Below are positions 1-9,658 of a stretch of 64,000 bases of DNA, piece by piece (positions within the stretch are counted from its first letter, which is position 1; every line of letters begins with the position of its first letter). The stretch lies in the NCBI RefSeq assembly GCF_027922045.1, contig NZ_BSEX01000003.1:94975-158974 (forward strand). Direction: 5' to 3'. The notes under the pieces are model-generated. The model saw only the letters and a program-made list of their open reading frames with translations, made no database searches and was not told the origin of the DNA. This stretch comes from Microbacterium terregens (lineage in GTDB: Bacteria > Pseudomonadota > Alphaproteobacteria > Sphingomonadales > Sphingomonadaceae). Position numbers and translations under genes: made by a program.

Positions 1-570
1 AAGCGCGCCACCGCGCCCCGGCCGGAGGGTGCCGCCTCCCCCGCCAACCTGCGCGGCAAGGCGACCGAGATCGTCGCCCCGCCGGTGCCGATCGTCCTCC
101 AGCCGCCGCCGCTGGTCACCACTGAGATCGCCGGCACCGGCAGCCAGGCGAACACCGGCGCCGCCCCGATCAGGGGCCCCGGCACCGGCAGCGGCGGCGT
201 GGGGAACGGCACCGGCAGCGGCGCGGGCGGGGATGGCGACGGCGGCGGCGGTGGTGGCGCAGGCGAGACCCCGCCCCGCTGGCGCCGCGGCCAGCTGCGC
301 GATTCCGACTATCCCTCCGCCCTCACCCAAGCCGGGATCGGCGGCACGGTGGGCGTCCGCTACGTGGTCGAGACCGACGGCCGCGTCGGCCGCTGCGACG
401 TCACCGATTCCAGCGGCAGCGCCCAGCTCGACGCGCTCACCTGCCGCCTGATCCAGCAGCGCTTCCGCTTCGATCCCTCCCGCGATGCCGAGGGCCGGCC
501 GGTTGCCTCGACCATCGTCGAGAACCACGAATGGATCCCGGAGCCCGGCGAGGGATCGGACGAACGCTGA
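1..570 (+). CDS. TonB-family energy transducer, C-terminal part (5' end outside window)
   Basis: The reading frame is open from base 1 and carries no convincing start, so the gene begins upstream. The visible part is a proline-rich stretch, a very long Gly/Thr/Ser linker (about bases 140-275), then a C-terminal domain of roughly 90 residues containing YPSALTQAGIGGTVGVRYVV and a GRV.RCDVTDSSGSAQLDA segment, which fits the TonB C-terminal fold. TonB proteins span the inner membrane and periplasm and pass proton-motive energy from ExbBD to TonB-dependent receptors, two of which lie in this window. The N-terminal membrane anchor is not visible. Because the glycine linker is low-complexity, only the C-terminal domain supports the call. 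Confidence 0.82.
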   Translation, partial: KRATAPRPEGAASPANLRGKATEIVAPPVPIVLQPPPLVTTEIAGTGSQANTGAAPIRGPGTGSGGVGNGTGSGAGGDGDGGGGGGAGETPPRWRRGQLRDSDYPSALTQAGIGGTVGVRYVVETDGRVGRCDVTDSSGSAQLDALTCRLIQQRFRFDPSRDAEGRPVASTIVENHEWIPEPGEGSDER

Positions 571-635
571 CGGTTCGGCAAAACCGCCGAGTCCCACCCT
601 CCCCCAGCCCTCGCGTTTCGCCTAAGGGACCGGCC

Positions 636-1478
636 ATGATTCGCCGCCTCCTCTTCGCGCTCGCCCTCGTCTTCGTCGCCTCGCCCGCCCAGGCCTATTG
701 GGAATATGGGCATGAGAGCGTCGCCGCGATCGCCTATCGCAACGTCTCCCCCGCCACCCGCGCGAAGATCGACGCGCTGCTGCGCCAGCAGAAGCTGCTG
801 GAGACGCCTACCTGCCCCGCCCGCACCGTCGAGGAAGCGAGCGTCTGGGCCGATTGCGTGAAGCCGCTGGGCGAGCGGTTCAGCTACGCCTTTTCCTGGC
901 ACTATCAGAACGTCGACGTGTGCAAGCCGTTCGATCTCAAGTCGGCCTGCAAGGACGGCAATTGCGTCTCGGCACAGATCACCCGCGACATGAAGCTGCT
1001 CCAGGACCCCAAGGTCCCCGTCCGCGAGCGGGTGCAGGCGCTGGTGTTCCTGATCCACTTCGTCGGCGACCTGCACATGCCGCTTCATGCCGGCGACCGC
1101 GGCGACCTGGGCGGCAACCGCGTGAAGGCCCGCTACGGCATCTACGGGCCGGATCGCTTCAACCTCCACAGCGTCTGGGACGGCCCGCTCACCGAGCGCG
1201 CGGTCTCCACTCCGCCGTCGATCTTCCGCACCTACACCGCCCAGGAGCGCTCGATGCTCGCCGGCGGCAGCGTCGAGGACTGGAGCCGCCAGAGCTGGGA
1301 GATCAGCCGCGACTATGCCTATGCCAGCGCCTTCGGCGGCGACGCCTGCGGGCCGGTGCCGGAAGGCCGGGTGACGCTCGACCAGGCGACCATCGACCGG
1401 CTGCTGCCGGTCGCCAAGCTGCAGGTCGAGCGCGGCGGCCTGCGCCTCGCGCGGCTGCTGGACGAGGCGCTCGGCTGA
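636..1478 (+). CDS. S1/P1-type zinc-dependent nuclease, secreted
   Basis: 280 residues. A Sec signal peptide (residues 1-20, ending AQA) leaves a mature N terminus YWEYGH, which provides the Trp and His used by S1/P1 nucleases to bind zinc. The remaining metal ligands can be assigned: D73, H89, H141 and D145 in HFVGDLHMPLH, H151, and H178/D182 in NLHSVWD. The trinuclear zinc site therefore looks complete. Family members cut single-stranded DNA and RNA and remove 3' phosphates; this one should act in the periplasm or outside the cell. The start at ATG 636 is chosen because it puts the signal peptide at the N terminus; the frame is open further upstream. No partner gene is evident. Confidence 0.93.
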   Translation: MIRRLLFALALVFVASPAQAYWEYGHESVAAIAYRNVSPATRAKIDALLRQQKLLETPTCPARTVEEASVWADCVKPLGERFSYAFSWHYQNVDVCKPFDLKSACKDGNCVSAQITRDMKLLQDPKVPVRERVQALVFLIHFVGDLHMPLHAGDRGDLGGNRVKARYGIYGPDRFNLHSVWDGPLTERAVSTPPSIFRTYTAQERSMLAGGSVEDWSRQSWEISRDYAYASAFGGDACGPVPEGRVTLDQATIDRLLPVAKLQVERGGLRLARLLDEALG

Positions 1479-1677
1479 ACCCCGCATCCGGATCCCGTTC
1501 CCCGAACGCGCGTTCTTCTCTCGATGGCGACTGCCGCACCGGCGGAACGGCTGGCCGCTGTGGACCTCGTCGGCTTCACCTTCCGTTCAGGCGGGGGGAC
1601 GCCTTTGAAAGGCCCGTTTCACGGGGCTCTTCGGGCGGCGCAGGGAGCGCCGACCGGTCCTTAAAGGGAGGATGAAG

Positions 1678-1929
1678 ATGCGTATCCGTTCCATGATTCT
1701 CTTGGCCGCCGGCGCTGCGTCGCTCGCCGCCTGTTCCAAGGACCCGCCTGTCGCCACCACCCCGCCGCCGCCGCCGGGCGCGGTTTCGGGTAGCGTCGCT
1801 GCCGATCGCGACGGCGACGGCATCATCGACGGCTATTACACCTCGGACGGCATCTATCACCCGCTCGCGCCGCCGGCGCCGCCGCCCCCGCCGCCGCCGC
1901 CGCCCACCCCGCGGGGAGAACGCGGCTGA
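1678..1929 (+). CDS. small proline-rich lipoprotein
   Basis: 83 residues. A short basic N terminus and hydrophobic segment end in lipobox LAAC with Cys19 as the predicted lipidated residue. The mature part is short: a DRDGDGIIDGYY segment resembling an Asp-rich calcium-binding loop, then a run of prolines near the C terminus. An upstream ATG at 1672 also exists, but the AAAGGGAGG ribosome-binding site ends right next to it, so ATG 1678 with six spacer bases is the better start. Function is unknown; such proteins are common in sphingomonad envelopes. It sits 17 bases before the L,D-transpeptidase gene and may be co-transcribed with it. Confidence 0.8.
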   Translation: MRIRSMILLAAGAASLAACSKDPPVATTPPPPPGAVSGSVAADRDGDGIIDGYYTSDGIYHPLAPPAPPPPPPPPPTPRGERG

Positions 1930-1946
1930 TCCGTCTCGACCGGGGG

Positions 1947-3341
1947 ATGCGGCACTGCCGCATCCCCGCCCTTCTGCTTCTGATCGCCACCGCCGGGACC
2001 GGGCTCGCCCCGACCGGGGACGCGCGCGCCTATGCGCAGGCAAAGAAATCCGCGCCCGCCAGGAAATCTGCCGCAAGGAAGCCGGCACCCAAAAAGGCGA
2101 CGGCAAAGCCCGCGTCCAGCGAGCCGGAGGCGACCCCCGCCACCCGCGCCGTCGCGGTGCAGATCCGCGAGCAGGCCGGCGGCAAGGTCAAGGGCTTCTA
2201 CGCCGATCGCGGCTTCTGGCCGATCTGGGCGGCGAGCGGCCGGCTGGGCCCTGAGGCCGACGCCTTTGTCGACATGATCGAGACCGCCGACCTCGATGGG
2301 CTGCGCCCCAACAGCTACGGCCCGGATGCGCTGCGCAAGGCCGTCGCTGCGGCGCGCAGCGGCGATCCCGTCGCCGTCGCCCAGGCCGAACTCGCGCTCT
2401 CGCGTGCGCTTGCCGACTATGTGGCGGACGTCCGCCGCCCGCGCGACACGGGCATGACCTACCTCGACGACGAGGTGAAGCCGCGCAAGCTCAAGGCCGA
2501 GAATGTGCTGCGCGCCGCCGTGCTCACCAAGTCGTTCGCAAGCTACATCCGCGACATGGGCTGGATGAGCCCGCACTACCTGCGCCTGCGCACGCTGCTG
2601 GCGACCCCGGGCCTGGCCCCGGACGACCGCGCGCGCCTGCGCATCAACCTCGATCGCGCGCGCCTGCTGCCCGGCGCCTGGACGCGCCACATCGTCGTCG
2701 ATGCCGCCTCGGCACGCCTCTATTTCTATCAGGGCGGCAAGCAGGTCGGCACCATGCGCGTCGTCGTCGGCACGCCGCAGACTCAGACGCCGATGCTCGC
2801 CGGCATGGTCCGCTACGCGATCCTCAACCCCTATTGGAACGTGCCGACCGACCTCGTCCAAAAGAAGATCGCACCCAAGGTGCTCGCCGGCCAATCGCTC
2901 ACCGCCATGCGCTTCGAGGCGCTGTCCGACTGGAGCGAGAACGCGACCAAGCTCGATCCCAAGGCGATCGACTGGCACGCCGTTGCCGCCGGCCAGCAGG
3001 AAGTGCGCGTGCGCCAGCTGCCCGGCCCGGCCAACTCGATGGGCCGCGTCAAGTTCATGTTCCCGAACGACCTCGGCATCTACCTGCACGACACCAACGA
3101 AAAGGCGCTGATGAAGAAGCCCGCCCGGCACTTCAGCAACGGCTGCGTGCGGCTGGAGGATGCGCCGACACTGGGGAAGTGGCTGCTCGGCAAGCCGATC
3201 ACCACCGTCGCGAAGAAGCCGGAACAGGCCGCCCCCCTGCCCCAGGCGGTGCCCGTCTACCTCACCTATTTCACCGCCACCGCCGCCCCCAAGGGCGTCG
3301 CCTTCCTCCCCGACGTCTACGGCCGCGACACCCGCAGCTGA
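1947..3341 (+). CDS. YcbB/LdtD-type L,D-transpeptidase
   Basis: 464 residues. There is an N-terminal signal sequence, then an Ala/Lys/Pro-rich linker (residues about 32-65), a scaffold region, and a YkuD catalytic domain from about residue 245 to 420. Catalytic Cys400 sits in HFSNGCVRLEDA, with His381 in YLHDT. The residue before the catalytic Gly-Cys is Asn instead of the usual His of SHGC; YcbB-type enzymes tolerate variation there. The family makes 3-3 peptidoglycan cross-links or attaches proteins to peptidoglycan in the periplasm. A GGGGG run before ATG 1947 serves as ribosome-binding site. A second YcbB-type enzyme lies at 59789-61225 and a smaller YkuD enzyme at 38498-39064. Confidence 0.92.
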   Translation: MRHCRIPALLLLIATAGTGLAPTGDARAYAQAKKSAPARKSAARKPAPKKATAKPASSEPEATPATRAVAVQIREQAGGKVKGFYADRGFWPIWAASGRLGPEADAFVDMIETADLDGLRPNSYGPDALRKAVAAARSGDPVAVAQAELALSRALADYVADVRRPRDTGMTYLDDEVKPRKLKAENVLRAAVLTKSFASYIRDMGWMSPHYLRLRTLLATPGLAPDDRARLRINLDRARLLPGAWTRHIVVDAASARLYFYQGGKQVGTMRVVVGTPQTQTPMLAGMVRYAILNPYWNVPTDLVQKKIAPKVLAGQSLTAMRFEALSDWSENATKLDPKAIDWHAVAAGQQEVRVRQLPGPANSMGRVKFMFPNDLGIYLHDTNEKALMKKPARHFSNGCVRLEDAPTLGKWLLGKPITTVAKKPEQAAPLPQAVPVYLTYFTATAAPKGVAFLPDVYGRDTRS

Positions 3342-3413
3342 CGATTAGGGGGACGGGCACGTCCGGCGCCGTCCGTTAGGACCGTGGCAACTTCCGCCTG
3401 CCACCCTCCCACC

Positions 3414-3833
3414 ATGAGCAATCGCTTCCCGCATCTGCGGCAGGGGCAGGCCGCCCCGAGCTCGTTCGGCTCGCGCCGCGCCTCGACCCGTCGCCTGGGC
3501 TATCCGGCGATCGTCGCCGGCGGCTGCGCGCTGGTATTCGCCGCGACCTGGATCGCGACCCCGAACGTCCAGCAATGGTGGGCGGAGACCTCCCGATCCG
3601 AACCGTCCGCAGCGGTGGAGGCAGTGCAGGACCCTGCAGCGGCCGAGCGCTCCGTCTACTTCAGCGGCTGCAGCGAAGCGCGCGCCGCAGGCGCCGCGCC
3701 CATGCACCGCGGCTCCCCCGGCTATCGCCCGGAGATGGACGGGGACGGAGACGGGGTCGCCTGTGAAAACTACAGCGGATTCCGCCGCAGCGGAGGCGGC
3801 TACAGGCTCCCCCGCCTTCGCCGCCGCCACTGA
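3414..3833 (+). CDS. membrane-anchored Excalibur calcium-binding domain protein
   Basis: 139 residues. One hydrophobic segment lies at about residues 30-50 (YPAIVAGGCALVFAATWIA), then a linker, then an Excalibur-like domain at about 82-122 with paired cysteines around a DGDGDGVACE calcium-binding loop. The tail is Arg/Gly-rich. Excalibur domains are extracellular calcium-binding modules often attached to nucleases or surface proteins; here the domain stands alone, so the role is unknown. The start could instead be GTG 3384, which has a weak AGGA upstream; ATG 3414 gives the conventional short cytoplasmic N terminus. It overlaps no neighbour. Confidence 0.8.
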   Translation: MSNRFPHLRQGQAAPSSFGSRRASTRRLGYPAIVAGGCALVFAATWIATPNVQQWWAETSRSEPSAAVEAVQDPAAAERSVYFSGCSEARAAGAAPMHRGSPGYRPEMDGDGDGVACENYSGFRRSGGGYRLPRLRRRH

Positions 3834-3920
3834 TCCGCAAGCCCCGCTTTCAGAAACGGAACGCCGCCCCACAGCCCCGCAAGTCTTCGTTGACGCTTTC
3901 TCCGTACAGCACGTCCGCTC

Positions 3921-5450
3921 TTGAAGGCGCGATGGGCAGAACGGGAGCGCGGCTTGCGGCGCAGCGGCGATATCGGACGAGTTCGGGAAACAAGGGGTGC
4001 GTGCGCTCGCGCACTCGGCTCCAGGCCAACGCTCCTGCTGCTCGCGATCCTTGCGGCCGCGGCGTTGCTGCGCCTCGGCACGGCCGATCATTCCCTGTGG
4101 TATGACGAGCTCGCCTCTATCGCGTTCGCCCGCCAACCCGTCCATCGCCTGTGGAGCGCGTGGATGGTGCGGGAAACCAATCCACCGTTGTTCTACTCGC
4201 TTCTGGCGGGAAGCATGGCCCTGTTCGGGGACAGCGACATTGCGCTCCGGCTGCTGCCGATCGCCATCGGCCTCGCCGGGATCTGGGCGGCGTTTCTGCT
4301 CGGCCGCACCCTGGGTGGCCCACGCGCGGCGCTGCTGGCCGCGATGCTGCTCGCGCTCTCGGCCCAGCATGTCGATTTCAGCCAGCAGGTCCGGGCCTAT
4401 GGCCTGGCGCACACGGCAGTGCTCTTCGCGTGCCTCGGCATGGTGCTCTACCTTCGGCGCCGCTCCACCGCGGGGCTGGTCCTCTACGCGGCAGCTACGC
4501 TGACGGCCCTGTACGCGCATACCACGCTCGCGCTCTTCGCCGCGCTTGCGGCCGTCACGATGCTCTGGCTGCTCCGGGGCGACCGTCGCGCGCATCTGCG
4601 CTGGCTCGTGGCGAACGGCGGCGTGCTCGCGCTGTGGAGCTGGTGGGCGGCGATCACGCTTCGCCAGCTCGCCATGCCGGTCACCAACATCGCCTGGATC
4701 GCGGCCCCCTCCTTCCGCGAAGCAATCGACATGACGGCAGTCGCGTATCTGCCGATGTACCTGCGCGCAGCGGGTCCGGTCGGCACCGCACTGCTCGTCG
4801 GGCTCTTCGCAGGGCTGGGCGCCTGGGTCGTGCGGGCACGCCGGCCCGACCTCACGCTCCTCGCGGTGCTGGTCGCCGGAGCACCGCTGCTGCTGTTCGC
4901 CATCAGCCAGCGCGTGCCGATCTTCCTGCCGCGCACCTTGAGCTGGGCAAGCGGCCCGGCGCTGGTCCTGCTCGCGGTCGCGGTCGTCCAGATCCGGTCG
5001 CGCCTGGTCGCCGCAGCGACCGTGGCGGCATTGCTCGCCTCCAGCGCGATCGGGCTCGCGGCTTGGCTGCCGGACCGGGAGCGCGATCAATGGCGCCAGA
5101 CGGCTGCCGCAGTCGAGCGCCTGCATCCCCTGCCGGTGTTCGCAGGCGACGATGCCGTGGCGCTGGCGATGCTGAAATACCGCGCCTCGCCGGCTTCGGG
5201 CTTCACCCCCATCGTGGTCCAGGCACCGTGGCAGGAGCGCTGGGCGGCTGGCCTCTACTCCGGCCCGCATCTCGCACCGGCGGCAGCACGGCGGCTGATC
5301 CGGATGCGCGGCTGTGCGGTCGCGATCGGCTGGGGGCCGATGTATCCGCCGATCCCGGAGGGCGCCGCCACGCGACGCATCGGCCCGCGCGATCGCCAGC
5401 CGGAGGTGCTGCTCGTGGAGTTCCCCGGCAGCCGTGGATGTTCCCGCTGA
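3921..5450 (+). CDS. GT39/ArnT-like polytopic glycosyltransferase
   Basis: About 509 residues with some ten or more hydrophobic segments between residues 35 and 390, and a soluble C-terminal part. The first external loop carries WYDELASIAFA, matching the Asp-Glu motif that is catalytic in PMT/ArnT-type GT-C enzymes; these take sugars from polyprenyl-phosphate donors and act in the inner membrane, facing the periplasm. The acceptor cannot be told from sequence; lipid A, lipids, proteins or polysaccharide are all possible. The start is uncertain: TTG 3921 is the only good in-frame initiator upstream of the first membrane segment and no strong ribosome-binding site is seen. It converges on dnaJ with 27 bases between. 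Confidence 0.85.
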   Translation: MKARWAERERGLRRSGDIGRVRETRGACARALGSRPTLLLLAILAAAALLRLGTADHSLWYDELASIAFARQPVHRLWSAWMVRETNPPLFYSLLAGSMALFGDSDIALRLLPIAIGLAGIWAAFLLGRTLGGPRAALLAAMLLALSAQHVDFSQQVRAYGLAHTAVLFACLGMVLYLRRRSTAGLVLYAAATLTALYAHTTLALFAALAAVTMLWLLRGDRRAHLRWLVANGGVLALWSWWAAITLRQLAMPVTNIAWIAAPSFREAIDMTAVAYLPMYLRAAGPVGTALLVGLFAGLGAWVVRARRPDLTLLAVLVAGAPLLLFAISQRVPIFLPRTLSWASGPALVLLAVAVVQIRSRLVAAATVAALLASSAIGLAAWLPDRERDQWRQTAAAVERLHPLPVFAGDDAVALAMLKYRASPASGFTPIVVQAPWQERWAAGLYSGPHLAPAAARRLIRMRGCAVAIGWGPMYPPIPEGAATRRIGPRDRQPEVLLVEFPGSRGCSR

Positions 5451-5477
5451 CCCCCTGGGGGCGGTGCAGCGCCGGGC

Positions 5478-6593
5478 TTAGCCCAGCGCCGACTTCAGCT
5501 TGGCGAAGAAGCCCTGGCTCTCGGGGCATTCCTCGCCCGTCTCGGTCTCGCGGAATGCTTCCAGCAGTTCGCGCTGCTTGGCCGACAGCCGCGTCGGCGT
5601 CTCCACCTCGACGCGCACCACCAGGTCGCCGAAGCCGCGGCCCTGCAGCACCGGCATGCCGGCCCCGCGCTGGCGCAGCTCGCGGCCCGACTGGATGCCG
5701 GCCGGGATGCGGATCGTGCGCACGTCGCCGTCGAGGCCCGGGATCTCGATCTCGCCGCCCAGCGCCGCGGTCGTGAAGCTGATCGGTGCGCGCGCGTAGA
5801 GCGTCGTGCCCTCGCGCTCGAACAGCGGGTGCCGCTTCACGTGCATGAAGATGTAGAGGTCGCCCGCCGGCGCCCCGCGTGCGCCCGCCTCGCCCTCGCC
5901 GGTCAGGCGGATGCGCGTGCCCTCGTCCACGCCCGGCGGCACGTTGACCGACAGCGTCTTGGTCTGCTCGACCCGTCCCTCGCCGTGGCAGGCCGGGCAC
6001 GGATCGCTGATCACCTGGCCGGCGCCGTGGCAGGTCGGGCAGGCGCGCTCGACCACGAAGAAGCCCTGCTGCGCGCGCACCTTGCCGTGGCCGGCGCAGG
6101 TGGTGCAGGTCTTGGCGCTCGTCCCCGGCTTGGCACCCGTGCCGCCGCAGGGCGAGCAGGCGCTGGACACGTCGACCGTGATCTCGGTCGCCTTGCCATG
6201 GAACGCCTCGTCGAGCGTGATCTCCATGTCGTAGCGCAGGTCCGCGCCCCGGCGCGGTCCCGCACGCCCGCCGCCGCGGCCGCCCATGAACTCGCCGAAC
6301 ACGCTTTCGAAAATGTCGGAAAAGCCGCCGAAGTCCTGCGGGCCGGCGCCGCCGCCCCCGCCCTGGCGGAACGCGGCATGGCCATAGCGGTCGTAGGCCG
6401 CGCGCTTCTGCGGGTCCTTCAGCACCTCATAGGCTTCGGACACGGCCTTGAACTTGGCCTCCGAATCCTTGCACCCGGCATTGCGGTCCGGATGGTACTG
6501 CATCGCGAGCTTGCGATAGGCGGACTTGAGCGTCGCGCCATCGGCGGTGCGCTCGCATCCGAGCAGTTCGTAATAGTCGACTTCGGTGCTCAT
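5478..6593 (-). CDS. dnaJ: chaperone DnaJ
   Basis: 371 residues with the full type I DnaJ layout. The J domain (1-70) has HPD at residues 34-36. A Gly/Phe-rich linker follows, then a zinc-finger domain with four CxxCxGxG-type repeats ([32 protein letters not shown]), and the C-terminal substrate-binding domains. DnaJ delivers unfolded protein to DnaK and stimulates its ATPase. The frame is open to 6680, but the start is placed at ATG 6593 because the J domain begins there and GGAAG precedes it. It follows dnaK by 207 bases on the same strand, the usual order. Confidence 0.98.
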   Translation of the reverse strand: MSTEVDYYELLGCERTADGATLKSAYRKLAMQYHPDRNAGCKDSEAKFKAVSEAYEVLKDPQKRAAYDRYGHAAFRQGGGGGAGPQDFGGFSDIFESVFGEFMGGRGGGRAGPRRGADLRYDMEITLDEAFHGKATEITVDVSSACSPCGGTGAKPGTSAKTCTTCAGHGKVRAQQGFFVVERACPTCHGAGQVISDPCPACHGEGRVEQTKTLSVNVPPGVDEGTRIRLTGEGEAGARGAPAGDLYIFMHVKRHPLFEREGTTLYARAPISFTTAALGGEIEIPGLDGDVRTIRIPAGIQSGRELRQRGAGMPVLQGRGFGDLVVRVEVETPTRLSAKQRELLEAFRETETGEECPESQGFFAKLKSALG

Positions 6594-6800
6594 GCCGCTT
6601 CCATCTGCCGCCGCTCGCAGCACCCGGGGGTGTGCATCGCGTCGGCCGTCCCCCGGGCGCAGGCCGCGGTCCAGGGCCACCCGCGGCGCCGTGTGTTGCT
6701 CTCGTCCCCAGCTCGCACCGGGTCCGAATCAAACGCCGGGTCGCCCCCTGCCCCTCCGCTCCCGAAGGACCGGCGGAAGCGGAGACGACCCGGCAGCGTC
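6594..6800 (-). other. dnaK-dnaJ spacer
   Basis: The 207-base spacer holds no convincing gene. It is GC-rich with several short self-complementary runs, and no U-tract terminator is visible on the minus strand. This is compatible with read-through from dnaK into dnaJ. A separate dnaJ promoter could not be assigned with confidence. Confidence 0.4.
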
Positions 6801-8705
<1,905 letters not shown>

Positions 8706-8785
8706 ATTCCCTCGTAGGCCCCCGGCTCGTGTCAAACCATCGAAACACGCCCCCGTGACTGGGCGACGCGTCGTTACGCTGGGGC

Positions 8786-8813
8786 ATATAGGTGGGGTTC
8801 CGCTTGCCGCAAG
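8786..8813 (-). promoter_or_regulatory. RpoH-like heat-shock promoter of dnaK
   Basis: On the minus strand CTTG (8813-8810) is followed after exactly 17 bases by CCTATAT (8792-8786). This fits the CTTG-N17-18-CYTAT-T pattern described for alphaproteobacterial RpoH promoters. The expected start site is about 75 bases before the dnaK ATG. The -35 element lies in a near-palindrome (CTTGC, one base, GCAAG). Pattern matching by eye only. Confidence 0.62.
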
Positions 8814-8886
8814 ATTGCGTGGAACCTATCCGTTTCGCGAGAGTGAACCGGCCGCGCCCGCCGCCCGGCCCAAGGGGGAAACCACC

Positions 8887-9459
8887 ATGTCCGCCACCAC
8901 CGCCGCCGCCCTCGCCCGCCCCGGCCGCCTGGGCCTCCGGGCGCTCCGGCTGCCGGCCTTCCCCCGGCCGGTCCTCCCCCTCCTCGCGCTCCCCCTGCTC
9001 GCCGCCTGCGGCACCGCCGCCGAAGCGCCCGCCGAGCCCCAGGTGCAAAAGGCCTGGGTCCGCCTCCCCGCCGTCCCCGGCCGCCCGGCGGCCGGCTATC
9101 TGACGCTGGTCGGCGGCACCAGGGACGCGACGCTGGTCGCCGTCACCACGCCCGCCGCCGCCCGCACCGAGCTGCACGAGACCATGAAGATGGACGCCCC
9201 CGGCGCGCCCGACCACGCCGGCCACGAGGCGATGGCAGGCATGTCCGGCGCTACCACCATGCGCCCCGTCAAGGCGCTCCCCCTCCCCGCCGGCCAGACG
9301 GTAAAGCTAGCCCCCGGCGGCCGCCACCTGATGCTGTTCGACGTGGACGCGAAGGTGACGCCCGGCGCAAGCGTGCCGCTGCGGCTGGCGTTCGCGGACG
9401 GGCGGACGCTGGAGACGCAGGCGAAGGCGGTCGCGGCCGGGGATGCAGGGGTGGAGTAG
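8887..9459 (+). CDS. PCu(A)C copper chaperone, lipoprotein form
   Basis: 190 residues. A long basic/hydrophobic leader ends in LPLLAAC, giving a lipobox with Cys41. The rest is a PCu(A)C (DUF461) domain. The copper motif H(M)X10MX21HXM can be traced to H97, M125, H147 and M149, with exactly 21 residues between M125 and H147. The first interval is lengthened by an extra His/Met-rich stretch (about residues 100-122: KMDAPGAPDHAGHEAMAGMS). Such chaperones deliver Cu(I) to the CuA site of cytochrome oxidase from the periplasmic side. AAGGGGGAA provides the ribosome-binding site. It diverges from dnaK. Confidence 0.88.
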   Translation: MSATTAAALARPGRLGLRALRLPAFPRPVLPLLALPLLAACGTAAEAPAEPQVQKAWVRLPAVPGRPAAGYLTLVGGTRDATLVAVTTPAAARTELHETMKMDAPGAPDHAGHEAMAGMSGATTMRPVKALPLPAGQTVKLAPGGRHLMLFDVDAKVTPGASVPLRLAFADGRTLETQAKAVAAGDAGVE

Positions 9460-9658
9460 TGCCTTTTGCGCTGCTGCTGGTTTACAACGAGATGGCCGTC
9501 ACGGGACGACGAGTCGATAGCAGTTGACAGTTAAACCACAGATAGCTTGGCCCCGTTGACCAAGCAGATAAATGATACAGCCTCGCCAGGGTATACTCAA
9601 ACCGGACAAAGTATTTGATCCTCTGCGCACATCCAAATGAGCGCGTCTACCGACCAGA
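9460..9658 (-). other. region downstream of the reverse transcriptase gene
   Basis: This 199-base stretch holds no gene I can support. Base composition drops clearly after about 9480, marking one edge of the low-GC island. A hairpin, GCTTGG (9545-9550) with CCAAGC (9560-9565) and a 9-base loop, lies about 95 bases past the reverse transcriptase stop codon. It has no U-tract on the minus strand, so it is a weak terminator. The stretch could equally hold a template or guide RNA for the reverse transcriptase; the sequence does not decide this. Confidence 0.35.
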
